Notes under the pieces: model-generated
The model's database searches: none
What the model was told of the DNA's origin: nothing
What the model saw: only the letters and a program-made list of their open reading frames with translations
Made by a program: the position numbers and the translations under genes
Shown: one piece after another, positions 34,800-44,286 of the stretch
How the letters are laid out: the number at the start of each line of letters is the position of its first letter
Numbering within the stretch: position 1 is the first letter of the stretch
Source: Devosia oryzisoli
GTDB lineage: Bacteria > Pseudomonadota > Alphaproteobacteria > Rhizobiales > Devosiaceae
Direction of reading: 5' to 3'
Assembly: GCF_014837245.1 (NCBI RefSeq)
Contig: NZ_JACYFU010000005.1
Coordinates: forward strand, 115,353 to 179,352
DNA: 64,000 nt

Positions 34800-35567
34800 A
34801 TGAAACTGTCCAAGCTGTTTTTCGCCGCAGCCCTCTTGAGCCTGGCGACCCCTGCGCTCGCGCAGACCGCGCTTGACGATATCAAGACGGCCGGCGCGCT
34901 GCGCATCGGCACCGAAGGCACCTACGCCCCCTTCACCTTCCACGATGCCTCCGGCGCCCTGGTGGGGTTCGATGTCGAGATCGGCGAAGCCATTGCCGAC
35001 AAGCTCGGCGTCAAGGCCGAATTCGTGGAAGGCCCGTGGGACGGCTTGATCGCTGGCATCGACGCGAACCGCTATGACGTGGTCATCAACCAGGTCGGCA
35101 TCAATCCCGAGCGCCAGGCCAAGTACGACTTCTCCGAGCCCTATATCGCCTCCAAGGCCGCCTTGGTGGTCAAGCAAGACAACACCGACATCACGACCTT
35201 CGAGGACCTCAAGGGCAAGCGCGCCGCCCAGACCCTGACCAGCAATTTCGGCAAGCTGGCCCAGGAATACGGCGCCGAGCTGGTTGGCACCGAGGGCTTC
35301 GACCAGTCCATCGCCCTGGTGCTGCAGGGCCGCGCCGACGCCACCATCAATGACAGTCTGTCCTTCTACGACTTCAAGAAGCAGCAGCCCGATGCGCAGG
35401 TGAAGGTCGTGGCGACCGCTGAAGATGCCGATTTTTCCGGCGTACTTCTCGCCAAGAACAAGCCAGAACTGCTGGCGGCGATCAACGAGGCGCTCGAAGC
35501 CATCAAGGCTGACGGCACCTACGCCGAAATTTCCCAGAAGTACTTCGGCGAAGACGTCTCGCAGTAA
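34800..35567 (+). CDS. Cystine/amino acid ABC transporter substrate-binding protein
   Basis: 255 residues from ATG at 34800 (GAAGGAG ahead), with a signal peptide ending TPALA-QTA. Class II binding fold: GALRIGTEGTYAPFTFHD, VGFDVEIGEAIADKLGV, EGPWDGLIAGIDANRYDVVINQVG. The match in style to FliY/TcyJ (cystine) is strong but polar amino acid binders are close relatives. First gene of a three-gene importer operon. Confidence 0.88.
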   Translation: MKLSKLFFAAALLSLATPALAQTALDDIKTAGALRIGTEGTYAPFTFHDASGALVGFDVEIGEAIADKLGVKAEFVEGPWDGLIAGIDANRYDVVINQVGINPERQAKYDFSEPYIASKAALVVKQDNTDITTFEDLKGKRAAQTLTSNFGKLAQEYGAELVGTEGFDQSIALVLQGRADATINDSLSFYDFKKQQPDAQVKVVATAEDADFSGVLLAKNKPELLAAINEALEAIKADGTYAEISQKYFGEDVSQ

Positions 35568-35589
35568 TCGCTCCTATTGCCTAATCTCG

Positions 35590-35620
35590 GGGACCGGCCA
35601 TCGTGCCGGTCCCTTTGTTT
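35590..35620 (+). terminator. Intra-operon terminator/attenuator
   Basis: GGGACCGGC-CATCGT-GCCGGTCCC followed by TTTGTTT, between the binding-protein and permease genes. Such partial terminators let the periplasmic protein be made in excess over the membrane parts. Confidence 0.78.
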
Positions 35621-35636
35621 GTCGGAAGGCCGCCGC

Positions 35637-36317
35637 ATGCCGCACTGGCTGAATTTGATGATCGATGCCCTGCCCTCGCTGCTCTGGGCGTGCCTCCTGT
35701 TTACCGTGCCGCTGACGTTGCTCTCTTTCATCCTCGGCCTGGGGCTAGGCTTCCTCGTGGCGATAGCGCGGCTGTTCGGGCCCCGTCCGCTGGCCGCGAT
35801 CGTCGCCTTCTATGTCTGGATCATCCGCGGCACGCCCCTGCTGGTCCAGCTCTTCCTAATCTTTTATGGCCTGCCCAGCGTCGGCATCGTTCTCGATGCC
35901 TTTCCCGCGGCGCTGATCGGGTTCACCCTCAATGTCGGCGCCTATACCTCCGAAATCATCCGCGCCGTGCTCCTGGCCGTGCCCAAGGGGCAGTGGGAGG
36001 CGGCCTATTCCATCGGCATGAGCTGGCCGCAGGCCATGCGCCGCACCATCCTGCCGCAGGCGGCGCGCATCGCCGTGCCGCCGCTCTCCAACACCTTCAT
36101 TTCGCTGGTCAAGGACACCTCGCTCGCCGCCGCGATCACGGTGCCCGAACTCTTCCGCGCCGGCCAGCGCATCGTCGCCACCACCTATGAGCCGCTGATC
36201 CTCTATGTCGAGGTGGCGCTGGTCTACCTCGTCGTCAGCTCGGCCCTCTCGAGCCTGCAGGGCCGCATCGAAAAGCGCTTTGCCCGCTATGGCGGCTTTG
36301 TCGGAGCCTCCGCATGA
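35637..36317 (+). CDS. Cystine/amino acid ABC transporter permease
   Basis: 226 residues from ATG at 35637; the earlier in-frame ATG at 35577 lies upstream of the attenuator hairpin. HisMQ-family permease with IIRGTPLLVQLFLIFYGLP and the EAA loop AAYSIGMSWPQAMRRTILPQA. Overlaps the ATPase gene by ATGA. Confidence 0.9.
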   Translation: MPHWLNLMIDALPSLLWACLLFTVPLTLLSFILGLGLGFLVAIARLFGPRPLAAIVAFYVWIIRGTPLLVQLFLIFYGLPSVGIVLDAFPAALIGFTLNVGAYTSEIIRAVLLAVPKGQWEAAYSIGMSWPQAMRRTILPQAARIAVPPLSNTFISLVKDTSLAAAITVPELFRAGQRIVATTYEPLILYVEVALVYLVVSSALSSLQGRIEKRFARYGGFVGASA

Positions 36318-37072
36318 TCGCGCTCACCGGCATCGACAAGACCTTCGGCGACAATCACGTCCTCAAGTCCGTTTCCGTTGCCGTCCCCGAGGGTGGCGTC
36401 ACTGCGCTGATTGGCCCCTCGGGAAGCGGCAAGAGCACGCTCTTGCGCTGCGTCAACCTGCTCGAGATCCCCCAGGCGGGCGAGGTGCGCATCGACGACG
36501 TCAAGGTCACCTTCGCGCCGGGCACCAGGGTCGAGCGCCAGCAGGTCCAGGCTCTGCGCCGCAAGACCGGGATGGTGTTCCAGAACTTCCAGTTGTTTCC
36601 GCATCTGACCGCCATAGAGAACGTCATGGAGGGCCTTCTCGTGGTCCTCAAATGGCCGCGCGAGAAGGCGCACGCCCGCGCCCTCGAATTGCTGGACAAG
36701 GTCGGCATGCGCGAAAAGGCCGACGCCTGGCCGTCCAGTCTTTCGGGCGGGCAGCAACAGCGCGTCGCCATTGCGCGCGCTCTGGCGCCAGCGCCCAAGG
36801 TGCTGCTTTGCGATGAACCCACTTCTGCCCTCGACCCCCAGCTGGCCGGCGAAGTCGTGGAGGTGCTGGCCCAACTGGCCCGCGAAGGTACCACCATGCT
36901 GATGGCGACGCACGATCTGCGCCTGGCCGCCTCCATCGCCAGCAATGTGGTGTTCCTCCAGGATGGAGAAGTGGTCGAGGCCGGCCCGGCCGCCGACGTC
37001 TTCGGCGCGCCAAGGGACCCGCGCACCCAACGCTTCATTTCGTCACTCACCGCCCAGGCGACGCTGTCCTGA
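36314..37072 (+). CDS. Cystine/amino acid ABC transporter ATP-binding protein
   Basis: 252 residues: Walker [19 protein letters not shown], signature LSGGQQQRVAIARALA, Walker B LLCDEPTSALDP, switch MATHDLRLA. GlnQ/TcyN-like. Completes the importer started at 34800. Confidence 0.92.
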   Translation: MIALTGIDKTFGDNHVLKSVSVAVPEGGVTALIGPSGSGKSTLLRCVNLLEIPQAGEVRIDDVKVTFAPGTRVERQQVQALRRKTGMVFQNFQLFPHLTAIENVMEGLLVVLKWPREKAHARALELLDKVGMREKADAWPSSLSGGQQQRVAIARALAPAPKVLLCDEPTSALDPQLAGEVVEVLAQLAREGTTMLMATHDLRLAASIASNVVFLQDGEVVEAGPAADVFGAPRDPRTQRFISSLTAQATLS

Positions 37073-37233
37073 ACCACTTGCCGTGCGCGTCACGGCCTCC
37101 CCCCTCACGGGCAGCAGCATCACCCTGCGCACCGCCATTGAATGCCTGCAGGAAACCCATACGGGTCCAAGGCTGTTACCAAAACAACCGGCCTGATCGA
37201 GAGGCCGGATCGCGATCGGCGACGGGGTCAGGC

Positions 37234-38448
37234 GTGAGCGCAGAAATCTTCATCTTCGCCGGAGCAGTGATCCTGCTCTCGGCTTGGCTGCCTTTGATCC
37301 TGAACGGCAGCCCGCTTTCTTTGCCGATGATCGCGGTGGCCGCTGGCTGGATCGCTCCCGTCTTCACCGGCATCGAGGATCCCCTGGTCACCTACGGCGG
37401 AGTCATCGAGCACGTGACCGAAATCGTGCTTCTCTCCGCGATCTATGGAGCCGGCCTCAAGGTCGATCGGCCCTTCAACTTCCGGCGCTGGGGTTCAACC
37501 TGGCGCCTGCTGCTGGTGGTTATGCCTCTTTCGATCGCAGCGCTTGCCGCTCTGGCGGGATGGCTGATCCAACTGCCCCTCGCCACTGCGATCCTTCTGG
37601 GGGCCATGCTGGCGCCGACCGATCCGGTTCTCGCCTCCGATCTCCAGCTGGGCCCTCCGGGAGTCGGCGAAGAAGGAGAAAGCCGATTCGCCCTGACGAC
37701 GGAGGCCGCACTCAACGACGGCCTGGCCTTTCCTTTCGTGCTGCTGGGCCTGCAACTGACCGACGGCAGTGCCGGCACCCTGGCCGGCCTGGGCCACTGG
37801 TTTGCGGTCGATTTCCTGTTTAGCACCCTTGGTGGTGTCGCGGTGGGCGCCGGAGTGGGCATCGGGCTCGTGCAGTTCAACCGCATTCTGCCCGAGAAAT
37901 GGCGCCTTCACGTCAGCAACAGTGGCCTTGCCGGCCTCGCCCTCGCCTTTGTGACCTATGGCATCTGCGAACTGCTCGAGGTCAACGGTTTCGTGGCCGT
38001 GTTCTGCGAAGCCGTCGCCGTGCGCAACACCACCCAGGGTTTTGATTACGCCCAGCGACTGTCGCACGCCGCCGCGCAGATCGAGCGCGCCGTCATGGTG
38101 TTCGTCATGCTCTTCTTCGGCTTCGCGCTGAGCCACGGGCTCTTGGAGGGAACGCGCCTGGAACTGGTCGCCTTTGCTGCGGCCGCCCTCCTGATCGTCC
38201 GTCCGGTCGCGACAGCCATTGGTTTCCTCGGGAGCGGCCACGAGCGGAGCACCCGCACGGCCCTTGGATACTTCGGCATCCGCGGCATCGGCTCGATCTA
38301 CTATGCCGCCTACGTCGTCGCCCACCATCCGATCGGCTGGTCACACGACGTGCTCACCACCACGGCACTCACCGTTCTGCTGTCCGTGGTGCTTTATGGT
38401 GCCACGAGCCCGTTCGCCATCCGCCGCCTTCTTCCCGGCGGCGGCTGA
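37234..38448 (+). CDS. CPA1-family Na+(K+)/H+ antiporter
   Basis: 404 residues from GTG at 37234, the last start before the first membrane helix; the frame is open from 37078 but that part is Pro/Arg-rich and not family-like. About 12 helices with the CPA1 marks GAMLAPTDPVLASD and a following EAALNDGLAFPF. These acidic residues carry ions in NhaP-type exchangers. A CCGGCC/GGCCGG inverted repeat lies 26 bases upstream (37188-37208). Convergent with the metallohydrolase gene, 11 bases apart. Confidence 0.82.
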   Translation: MSAEIFIFAGAVILLSAWLPLILNGSPLSLPMIAVAAGWIAPVFTGIEDPLVTYGGVIEHVTEIVLLSAIYGAGLKVDRPFNFRRWGSTWRLLLVVMPLSIAALAALAGWLIQLPLATAILLGAMLAPTDPVLASDLQLGPPGVGEEGESRFALTTEAALNDGLAFPFVLLGLQLTDGSAGTLAGLGHWFAVDFLFSTLGGVAVGAGVGIGLVQFNRILPEKWRLHVSNSGLAGLALAFVTYGICELLEVNGFVAVFCEAVAVRNTTQGFDYAQRLSHAAAQIERAVMVFVMLFFGFALSHGLLEGTRLELVAFAAAALLIVRPVATAIGFLGSGHERSTRTALGYFGIRGIGSIYYAAYVVAHHPIGWSHDVLTTTALTVLLSVVLYGATSPFAIRRLLPGGG

Positions 38449-38459
38449 CGTCAGGCGGT

Positions 38460-39860
38460 TCACGCCTCGATATAGATTGGGTTGGAGAGGGCGCGGCGGA
38501 TGGGCTGCTCGGCCACGTCGCGCGGGGTGAGGTTCCAGGGCAGCTCCCCGTCTCCAACTATGGCTTTCAGTTCAGCCACTAGCCGCTCCCGGCTGGCGTC
38601 CGCAACGATTTCCGCGCGCACGAACAGGCTTGGCCCCTCAAGGGAAATCGAAGCTGACCAGTCGTCGCTGGGGATCGGCAGTTCGGCGATGGTGCCGGTG
38701 GCGTCGAGCAACCACAGCCGGTCGCCCGCCGCCCGACGCACCACCACCTCGACTTCTCCGGCGGCCTCGACACTGTCGCCCATCACTGCCCCGCCGACCG
38801 TAATTTCGAGATGCGGTCCGTCAGGGCTTTCGGTGATGTAGCCGCGACCGGCCCGCATCGCCGCCAGCACGGCGTCTTCGGACAATTCGGGCAGCCACAG
38901 CACCGTGGTCGGCCGCGCCAGCACCAGCGGTCCCTCGGGCAGTAACCGGTCCGGCTGGTGGAAATCGGACCCGCCGATGGCCGAAAGCCGCATGCCGGCT
39001 GCAAGCCGCTGCTGGTACCGCGCGAGCGACACCCAGTTCCAGTCCAGCCATGTCGATTGCCAGACTTCCTGGCAGTCCGCCGCCGGCATGTCATAGTCCC
39101 AGGGAATGACAGGCTTGTCGTGGTTGATGGAGAGGAGGCCCCTGCGCTCATGCACCAGCCGTTCGAGCACATGCGCGTCGCTCGGTTGCGTCATGCGGAA
39201 ATCGATCCACTCATCGACCCCGAAGACATTGGCGTGCCCCACCGCCGTCGTCACCTCCATGCCGCGCACGAAGACGAGGTCCGGCGAGGAGTGGGGGTGG
39301 AAATAGCGGCGCTGCGTGATCGTGTTGTGGTCGGCCACCGCCAGGAAATCGAGCCCCGCCTGCTTTGCTGCCGCATGCAGCAGTTCGGGGCCGCCTCGGG
39401 CGTCCGAATGGAAGGTATGGCAATGGAGATCGCCGCGATACCACCCTGCCCCCGCCCGCACCGGCGCCGGTCGCGCAGGCTGCGGCGCGAGCGCCCGCGG
39501 CGACCCGTCCAGGGCGACCGTGACAGTAACGTCTACGCCTTGCTCGGGGACCTTGTAGAGCCCCAGGATGACGTTCCACCGCCCCGGCTGGATTTCGCCG
39601 TGCACATAGCCGGGCGTCGCGTCGTCCGTGGCGATGAAGAACCGGTCGCGCGCCCCGCCGCTCCAGCCGCGGAACCCCTCGCGGGTGGGATAGCCGGTAT
39701 CGCGCGGGTCGAAGGCGCCGAGGTCGATGATGCAATCGGGCGCCTTCTGGTAGACCAGGGTCACCTCGATCCGCGTCGTGCCCGCAGGCACCTCGAACGG
39801 GACGTAGAAATAGGGGTTCGCGGCCTGGTCAGCCGGCGTAACATGGGCAGTCATCTGCAT
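38460..39860 (-). CDS. CehA/McbA-family PHP metallohydrolase
   Basis: 466 residues. A beta-rich N-terminal domain (about 1-130) precedes a PHP-type metal site: GDLHCHTFHSD, VADHNTIT, GMEVTTAVGHANVFG, then SINHDKP and GGSDFHQ. Related enzymes act on carbamate or phosphoester bonds. Seven bases after the permease gene, so likely in the sugar operon; it might trim the imported compound. Substrate unknown. Confidence 0.82.
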   Translation of the reverse strand: MQMTAHVTPADQAANPYFYVPFEVPAGTTRIEVTLVYQKAPDCIIDLGAFDPRDTGYPTREGFRGWSGGARDRFFIATDDATPGYVHGEIQPGRWNVILGLYKVPEQGVDVTVTVALDGSPRALAPQPARPAPVRAGAGWYRGDLHCHTFHSDARGGPELLHAAAKQAGLDFLAVADHNTITQRRYFHPHSSPDLVFVRGMEVTTAVGHANVFGVDEWIDFRMTQPSDAHVLERLVHERRGLLSINHDKPVIPWDYDMPAADCQEVWQSTWLDWNWVSLARYQQRLAAGMRLSAIGGSDFHQPDRLLPEGPLVLARPTTVLWLPELSEDAVLAAMRAGRGYITESPDGPHLEITVGGAVMGDSVEAAGEVEVVVRRAAGDRLWLLDATGTIAELPIPSDDWSASISLEGPSLFVRAEIVADASRERLVAELKAIVGDGELPWNLTPRDVAEQPIRRALSNPIYIEA

Positions 39861-39866
39861 GGAGCG

Positions 39867-40712
39867 CTATTCCTTGACCCCGCCGACCGTGAGGCCGCGG
39901 ATCAGATATTTTTGCATGAAGGGGTAAAAGACCAGCAGCGGCACCAGCGCCAGCAGGATGGCGGCCATGGTCACGTTGGGGGCGATGAAATCGTTGGTGG
40001 AGGTCGAGTTCTCTCCCAGGATCACCGATTGGAGCGCGATCTGCAGCGTGACCTTTTGCGGGTCGTTGATGAACAGCAGCGGCTCGATGAAGAGATTGTA
40101 CTTGTGCACGATCTGGAAGGCCGCGACCGTCAAGACGCCCGGCAGCGCCAGCGGCAGGTAGAAATCCTTGAGCAGCTTGAAGTGTCCCGCCCCGTCGATG
40201 CGCGCCGATTCGATCATCGAGCGCGGCACCTGCTCGAAATAGGTCTTCATCAGGAGAATGGAAAAGGCCGAGACCATTTCTGAGACGATCAGCGAGAGCA
40301 GCGTGTTGAGCAGGTGGAACTGCTTGAACACCACGAAGAGCGGCACGAGGATCACCTGCGTGGGGATGGTCAGGGTCAGCAGGATAATTCCGGCGATAAT
40401 GCTCCGCCCGGGAAGGTCCTTCTGGATCAGCACATAGCCGCCGAGCGCCGAGAGGATGACGTGGACCGTCGTGCCGACCACGGTGACATAGAGCGTGTTG
40501 GCGAAGGGCCGCACGAAATCGAGGCGGCGGAACAGCGTGTCGAAGCCCTCCAGCGAGAACGGCGAGGGCCAGAGGTGGATGCCGGGCTGCAGCGAAGCGA
40601 ACTTGCTGGAAAACGCCGTCGACACCACCGTCCAGAGCGGAATGATCATCATCGCCGCCAAGAGCAGCAGGATCAGGTAGGAGAGGATGCGGGCGGAACG
40701 GGACTGCAGCAT
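39867..40712 (-). CDS. Carbohydrate ABC transporter permease (MalG-type)
   Basis: 281 residues from ATG at 40712, which has GGAGG six bases upstream and lies just past the preceding stop. Six helices, with the EAA-type loop ESARIDGAGHFKLLKDFYLPLALPG. Partner of the MalF-type gene. No ATP-binding gene is encoded in this cluster. Confidence 0.9.
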   Translation of the reverse strand: MLQSRSARILSYLILLLLAAMMIIPLWTVVSTAFSSKFASLQPGIHLWPSPFSLEGFDTLFRRLDFVRPFANTLYVTVVGTTVHVILSALGGYVLIQKDLPGRSIIAGIILLTLTIPTQVILVPLFVVFKQFHLLNTLLSLIVSEMVSAFSILLMKTYFEQVPRSMIESARIDGAGHFKLLKDFYLPLALPGVLTVAAFQIVHKYNLFIEPLLFINDPQKVTLQIALQSVILGENSTSTNDFIAPNVTMAAILLALVPLLVFYPFMQKYLIRGLTVGGVKE

Positions 40713-40713
40713 C

Positions 40714-41598
40714 TCAGGCCTCCGCATCTTCGTTGCGGATGAAGACGCGCGCTACTGCCGAAATCAGCAGCGAGACCGCCAGCAGCACCACGCCGGCGGC
40801 GCTCGCCACCCCCAGATCGAATTTGAGGATGCCGCGTTCATAGGTGAAGATCGCCAGCGTCCGGATCTGGTCGGCCGTCCGCCCGTTCAGCATCAGGAAG
40901 GCGGAATCGAAGGTGCGCAGCGACCCCAGCAGGGTGAGCAGAAACACCACGCGGATCATCGGCATCAGGTGCGGCAGGATGATGTCGCGGATCTTCTTGA
41001 AGTCGTTCGCCCCGTCGATCGAGGCCGCCTCCAGAATGTCGGGGCTGAGGGACAGCAGCGCTGCCAGGTAGATGAGCGCGTGAAAGCCGATATCCTTCCA
41101 GACCGTGAGCCCGATCACCATGGGACGCGCCCAGGCCGGGTCGGCGAAGAAGCTGATGGGCTGCTCGATGATCCCTGTGGCCAGGAGGACGCTGTTCACC
41201 AGACCCACGGGGGAGAGCGTATTGAGCCACACGCCGACGATGATGACCCAGGACAGCAGATACGGCGTGTAGATGGCCGTCTGCAGCCCGCGCTTGAGCC
41301 AGTCCGGCGTGATCTGGAGGAGCGCGATGGCCGGCAGGATGGGCAGGAGCGTGCCCACCAGGGTAATGCCCACCGCGATGATCAGCGTGTTCCAGATGGC
41401 TTGCCACACCATGGGCGTGGCAAAAACCTTGGCATAATTGTCCCAGCCGACGAAGCCGACCGGCCCCAGGAGCCCGGCCTTCTGGAAGGACAGGAAGATG
41501 CCCTGGCCCATGGGATAGAACAGGAAGGCGCCGAAATAGGCCAGGATCGGGGCGATCAGCACGTAGAGCATCCAGTGCCGGCGGATGCGGTCGATCAT
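40714..41598 (-). CDS. Carbohydrate ABC transporter permease (MalF-type)
   Basis: 294 residues, six helices, EAA loop EAASIDGANDFKKIRDIILPHLMPMIR. Start MIDRIRRHWMLYVLIAPILAY is typical of LplB/UgpA-like permeases. Fifty-six bases follow the binding-protein gene. Confidence 0.9.
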   Translation of the reverse strand: MIDRIRRHWMLYVLIAPILAYFGAFLFYPMGQGIFLSFQKAGLLGPVGFVGWDNYAKVFATPMVWQAIWNTLIIAVGITLVGTLLPILPAIALLQITPDWLKRGLQTAIYTPYLLSWVIIVGVWLNTLSPVGLVNSVLLATGIIEQPISFFADPAWARPMVIGLTVWKDIGFHALIYLAALLSLSPDILEAASIDGANDFKKIRDIILPHLMPMIRVVFLLTLLGSLRTFDSAFLMLNGRTADQIRTLAIFTYERGILKFDLGVASAAGVVLLAVSLLISAVARVFIRNEDAEA

Positions 41599-41654
41599 GG
41601 CGAGCCTCTCGAGCAGAGGGAGGGTGGGCCGCCCGGTGGGGCGGCCCGCGATAC

Positions 41655-42989
41655 TTACTCGTCGATCAGACCCGCCGACATCAGCTCGTCATGCATGGCC
41701 TGGACCGCTTCGGCACCGGTGACTTCCCCCAGCATCGCCTGGAACGCGTGCTTTTCCACGATCGGCTGTGCCTCGGACCACTCCGGCGGCAGATACTCCA
41801 TCGTGGCGTGTTCCATGATGATGTCCTGCGCTTCCTGAACGCCCGGCAGCGGCGGGAAGGGGTTCTTCCAAGTGGTGGAGGAAACGCGCGGCGAACCGTG
41901 GTCCATGCCGTGCGCCTTGCCCTGCTCGGTCAGCTCGTACTTGCCGTCCGCGGTCTTGGTGTAGTCAACGCCCTCGATGCCCAACGTCCCCAGAATATAG
42001 CCCGGCTCGGAGTGCCAGAATTCAAGGAACTTGATGGCGTTCTCCGGATGCTCGGCATTGGCCGGGATCATCCAGAGCGAGGCATCGCCGCGGCGCAGGA
42101 TGATGTCGCCATCGGGCCCCGGCACGCCAGCGACGCCCTTGGCCTCGAACGGGCTGTCGGGGTGGTCGGTCGCCATGATGTTGTTGAACAGGCCCACCCA
42201 GGCGTCCCAATAGGTCACGGCTGCCACGCGGTCGGTCATGAACAGATTGCGGAAATCGCCCGAGCCATTGGTGGTGAAGTTGGGGTCGAGCAGCCCTTCC
42301 TTGGAAAGCATGCCGAACCAGTCATAGACTTCGGCGGCGGCAGGCGTCGCATAGGGAATGGTGCGCTTGTCCCCATCCATCACGTAGCCGGCCTTGATCC
42401 CGGCCGCCGACATGAAGCCCTGGATGTCGTAGAGCTTGGAGGTCGAAAGCCCGTAGGCGTCCTTGTTCTCCTTGGCCCACTGGAAGAACTTGTGCCAGTC
42501 TTCCAGCGTCACGGGCGTTTCCATGCCCGCTTCGTCCAGCCAGTCCTGGCGGATGGTGGGCAGCGTGCCACCCTCGAACTTGTTCGGCACCGCCCATTTG
42601 CGGCCCTCGATATCGAACAGTGCCCATTCGTCGGCGGGAATCTCGGCCTCATCCGAAAGCACGGAAGAGTTGGCGACGAGATCGGTGACGTCCATCACGG
42701 CGCCCTGCTCGACCAGACCCGGCAGCATCTTGGAGTCGCCGTAGATCAGGTCGTACTTCTCGCCACTGGCCAGGGACGTGAACATCACGTTGTCATAGTC
42801 CGAGGCGGGCTTGACCATCTCGATGTCGAGGCCAAGCTTCTTTTCCAGCTCCGCCACGAATTGCTCATGCTCGGCGGCATCCTTGCCGCCGCTGACGGCG
42901 GTCAGAATGCGCAGATCGGCGGCCAGCGCTGTGCCGGCCATCAGGGCAGCGGCGAGCACCGACAAGCTCACGGTCGCAAATGTCTTCAT
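41655..42989 (-). CDS. Carbohydrate ABC transporter substrate-binding protein
   Basis: 444 residues, signal peptide ending AGTALA-ADL. Large type-1 extracellular solute-binding fold of the kind paired with LplB-type permeases (DLIYGDSKMLPGLVEQGAVMDVTDL; RDTW-like NKFEGGTLPTIRQDWLDEAG). First gene of the minus-strand sugar operon with a LacI-type operator 80 bases upstream. An oligosaccharide ligand is likely but not defined. Confidence 0.88.
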   Translation of the reverse strand: MKTFATVSLSVLAAALMAGTALAADLRILTAVSGGKDAAEHEQFVAELEKKLGLDIEMVKPASDYDNVMFTSLASGEKYDLIYGDSKMLPGLVEQGAVMDVTDLVANSSVLSDEAEIPADEWALFDIEGRKWAVPNKFEGGTLPTIRQDWLDEAGMETPVTLEDWHKFFQWAKENKDAYGLSTSKLYDIQGFMSAAGIKAGYVMDGDKRTIPYATPAAAEVYDWFGMLSKEGLLDPNFTTNGSGDFRNLFMTDRVAAVTYWDAWVGLFNNIMATDHPDSPFEAKGVAGVPGPDGDIILRRGDASLWMIPANAEHPENAIKFLEFWHSEPGYILGTLGIEGVDYTKTADGKYELTEQGKAHGMDHGSPRVSSTTWKNPFPPLPGVQEAQDIIMEHATMEYLPPEWSEAQPIVEKHAFQAMLGEVTGAEAVQAMHDELMSAGLIDE

Positions 42990-43068
42990 CTGGATTCCTC
43001 TCCCGAAAAGCGAGGCGGGATGCCTCGCCGCGACCCGTCCTCCATATGCGGGTCAGATGACAGCAGAA

Positions 43069-43083
43069 TGAACGCGTGTACAA
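43069..43083. promoter_or_regulatory. LacI-family operator, copy 1
   Basis: Reads TTGTACACGCGTTCA on the minus strand, matching 12 of 15 positions of the second copy at 43208. Placed 80 bases ahead of the binding-protein gene. Confidence 0.6.
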
Positions 43084-43207
43084 ACATGCCGATCGCTGGG
43101 GACAGTTCCGCCCGTCACACAACCGTCGCTTGCGCCCCATAATGGGTGGGTACTGCGTCTTTTTCCTTGCGCGCCACTTTTGCTGCCGAAAGAAAACTGG
43201 CAGTATT

Positions 43208-43223
43208 TTGAACACGCTGTCAA
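43208..43223. promoter_or_regulatory. LacI-family operator, copy 2
   Basis: TTGAACACGCTGTCAA, an imperfect palindrome with TTGA/TCAA ends and a central CG, the usual layout for LacI-family sites. Just upstream of the regulator gene, so autoregulation is likely. Confidence 0.6.
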
Positions 43224-43241
43224 TACATGTCACGGAGCCAC

Positions 43242-44282
43242 ATGCCCGAGGAGCAGGAGACGCGCGGCGGGCGGGCGACCGCCGAAATGGTTGCCGCCCT
43301 GGCCCAGGTCTCGCGCGTGGCGGTGTCGCGCGCGTTCAACCCCCATGCCTCGCTGAAGGCCGACAAGCGCGAGCGCATCCTGCGGGTCGCCCGCGAGCTC
43401 AATTACACTCCGGACCGCGCCGCGCGCGCCCTGGTCAGCGGCCGCACGCACCTGATCGGCGTCATCGTTCCCGACGTCTACAGCTACTGGGAGAGCCAGG
43501 AGATCGACGCGCTGACAACCGCCCTCCAGAACGAGGGGTTTGCCACGCTGCTGTTCAAGACGCGCACCGACTACAGCATGGACGAGCAGCTGCTGGCCTA
43601 TATGCGCGGCTTCAACCCGGACTCCGTCATCGCCTTCGTCGAGAACGTCAAGCCCGTCACGCTGACCCGGTTTCTCGATCGGGCGGTTCCCATCTATGTC
43701 GACTACCCCATGGCCGGCGCCCCGGCAGAACCCGAGCACGGGCCGCTCTACGACCGGCTTAACATTCTCCAGCACAGCGGCATCGATCAGGCGGTGGCCT
43801 TGCTGCAGGGCTATGGCGCCAGGCGGATCGCCTATCTTTCGGGGCACGGAAAGTCCCGCGCCAGCGCCGCACGCGAAGCCACGTTACGCCAGGTCCTGGA
43901 GGAGCGCGGCTTTCAGCCACCCATCCTTGCCCCAGGCGATTTCGGCTACGAGACCGCCTACCAGGCGACCATCGATCTCTTCCGGGTCCGCGGCGGTGCC
44001 GACGGCGTCTTCGCGGCCAACGATGTCAGCGCCTTCGGCGCGCTCGATGCGCTCCGCCACGAACTCGGCCTGCGCGTGCCGGGCGACGTCAAGGTGGTGG
44101 GGTTCGACGACATCGCCCAGTCGCACTGGAAGAGCTACAACCTGACCACCGTCAAGTTCGACCTGCACGAGCGCGTGCGGGCCCTGGTCCGGCTGATCCT
44201 GCGCCGTCTCAACGATCCGCAGGCCGAGAGCCTGGTGGAGACGCTCGACACCCGTCTCGTGGTGCGCGGCACCGTAGGATGA
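43242..44282 (+). CDS. LacI-family transcriptional regulator
   Basis: 346 residues from ATG at 43242 (GGAG upstream); the ATG at 43227 has no ribosome-binding site. Helix-turn-helix: ATAEMVAALAQVSRVAVSRAFNP, hinge RAARALVSGRTHLIGVIVPD, and a periplasmic-binding-like effector domain ending with the VVGFDDI motif. Likely represses both this gene and the divergent sugar operon through the paired operators, with release by an imported sugar. Confidence 0.9.
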   Translation: MPEEQETRGGRATAEMVAALAQVSRVAVSRAFNPHASLKADKRERILRVARELNYTPDRAARALVSGRTHLIGVIVPDVYSYWESQEIDALTTALQNEGFATLLFKTRTDYSMDEQLLAYMRGFNPDSVIAFVENVKPVTLTRFLDRAVPIYVDYPMAGAPAEPEHGPLYDRLNILQHSGIDQAVALLQGYGARRIAYLSGHGKSRASAAREATLRQVLEERGFQPPILAPGDFGYETAYQATIDLFRVRGGADGVFAANDVSAFGALDALRHELGLRVPGDVKVVGFDDIAQSHWKSYNLTTVKFDLHERVRALVRLILRRLNDPQAESLVETLDTRLVVRGTVG

Positions 44283-44286
44283 CCAT

